Shown here: one piece after another, positions 63,433 through 64,000 of the stretch | Layout of the letters: each line of letters opens with the position of its first letter | Numbering within the stretch: the stretch's first letter is position 1 | Assembly: GCF_001070855.1 (NCBI RefSeq) | Contig: NZ_JVLH01000006.1 | Coordinates: 248,001 to 312,000, forward strand | DNA: 64,000 nucleotides | Direction of reading: 5' to 3' | From: Trueperella pyogenes | GTDB lineage: Bacteria > Actinomycetota > Actinomycetes > Actinomycetales > Actinomycetaceae | The notes under the pieces: model-generated | What the model was told of the DNA's origin: nothing | The model's input: the letters and a program-made list of their open reading frames with translations, nothing else | The model's database searches: none | Program-made: the position numbers and the translations under genes

Positions 63433-64000
63433 TTAAGCGCTCTGTACGGAAGCGGGCTCGGCCTCGTACAACTCAGCGCTTCCCTGTCCAAGGACAGCAT
63501 CACGGGTTACCACCACGCGCGCAACATCATCACGGGAGGGAAGGTCGAACATCAGGTCAGACAGCGTCGCTTCCATCACTGACGACAAACCTCGAGCACC
63601 GGTCTTGCGCTGATTTGCCAGCTCGGCGATTGCAAGAAGAGCGTCATGAGTGAACTCTAAGGCAATTCCATCAAGTTCAAAGAGGTGCTGATACTGAGAG
63701 ACCAGGCAATTCGTTGGCTCGGTTAGCACTCGGACCAGATCTTCCTCAGAAAGTTCTTTCGTCGAGGTCAGCACGGGAAGACGACCGATAAATTCCGGAA
63801 TCATGCCGAATTTGTGAAGGTCTTCAGCGGTAACGGACTCGTAGAGGTCGCCCATCTCAGCAGCGGACTTCAGCTCGGATCCAAAACCGGTCGAACGTTG
63901 TCCCAAGCGAGCCTTGACGATGTCTTCAATCCCCGCAAATGCTCCTGCAGCAATGAAGAGGATTCCAGAGGTATCGATCTCAAGGAATTGCTGATGCGGG
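63433..64000 (-). CDS. clpX: ClpX protease ATPase subunit, C-terminal part (partial)
   Basis: Coding continues off the end of the window; the 189 residues present include SGILFIAAGAFAGIEDIVKARLG (shown as ILFIAAGAFAGIEDIV), FGMIPEFIGRLPVLTSTKELSEEDL (sensor-2 region) and the C-terminal helix ANQRKTGARGLSSVMEATLSDLMFDLPSR. It unfolds substrates for ClpP. Walker A and the zinc domain lie outside. The upstream sequence to base 64000 stays in frame. Confidence 0.93.
   Translation of the reverse strand, partial: PHQQFLEIDTSGILFIAAGAFAGIEDIVKARLGQRSTGFGSELKSAAEMGDLYESVTAEDLHKFGMIPEFIGRLPVLTSTKELSEEDLVRVLTEPTNCLVSQYQHLFELDGIALEFTHDALLAIAELANQRKTGARGLSSVMEATLSDLMFDLPSRDDVARVVVTRDAVLGQGSAELYEAEPASVQSA

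Overview
The window is a gene-dense stretch (about 53 protein genes, one tRNA) from a medium-to-high-GC actinobacterium. Gene content points to the Actinomycetaceae (Schaalia/Actinomyces type): actinobacteria-only families (UPF0182, PPA1309, DUF2342, DUF2505, DUF2017, DUF3039), an initiator tRNA with a C1-U72 mismatch, a sortase-type LAxTG surface protein and partly ADI-like fermentative metabolism. Genus is inference; the phylum is well supported. There are no rRNAs, CRISPR arrays, insertion sequences or prophage genes.

Layout. 1-3560: end of proC, an NhaC/YuiF-type antiporter and an MFS sugar porter. 3538-11233 (minus): M20 metallopeptidase, then a tightly overlapping oligopeptide ABC operon (binding lipoprotein, two permeases, fused double ATPase) ending in a C39-like cysteine-peptidase gene. 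11430-16770: valS, then an AT-richer pocket with an orphan membrane protein and a LAHTG surface protein, ending at tRNA-fMet. 16905-22216: rmuC, folA-thyA, OsmC, DUF2505 and the PdtaS-type sensor kinase. 22340-32828: the block UPF0182 / PPA1309 / PDZ-S16 protease / DUF2342 / ThiF-like / uvrD2 / nudC, whose order resembles Mycobacterium tuberculosis Rv3193c-Rv3199c. 32889-38322: rph-rdgB, MBL hydrolase-murI-DUF2017-clpS, pncB, resembling Rv1330c-Rv1341. 38422-42025: helicase and DUF3039, nagB, hup. 42321-47764: amino-acid permease and an arcB-arcC-YfcC operon without arcA. 48222-50410: glyA-folD. 50633-54289: metal-ion ABC operon. 54402-59425: mdh, ClC channel with CBS domains, long-chain acyl-CoA ligase. 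59534-63001: MacB-type efflux operon headed by a lipoprotein with an internal repeat. 63105-64000: chorismate mutase and the clpX C-terminus.

How the genes work together. Folate one-carbon genes are split into glyA-folD and thyA-folA, both co-oriented and closely packed. ArcB, ArcC and a YfcC carrier would turn citrulline into ornithine plus ATP, but the deiminase that makes citrulline is not here. The peptide importer is flanked by two peptidases, suggesting uptake plus intracellular breakdown or processing.

Regulation. Twelve gene pairs share 4-bp GTGA/ATGA (or equivalent) overlaps. At least ten genes have a TANNNT hexamer ending exactly 6 bases before the start codon (an eleventh at 7) and no usable ribosome-binding site, which is the signature of leaderless mRNAs. 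Most transcription units end in long, perfectly paired GC-rich hairpins. The most interesting leads are the C39/M20 peptide operon, the leaderless set, the same-face direct repeats before the efflux operon together with its duplicated-cysteine lipoprotein, and the phased T-tracts before hup.
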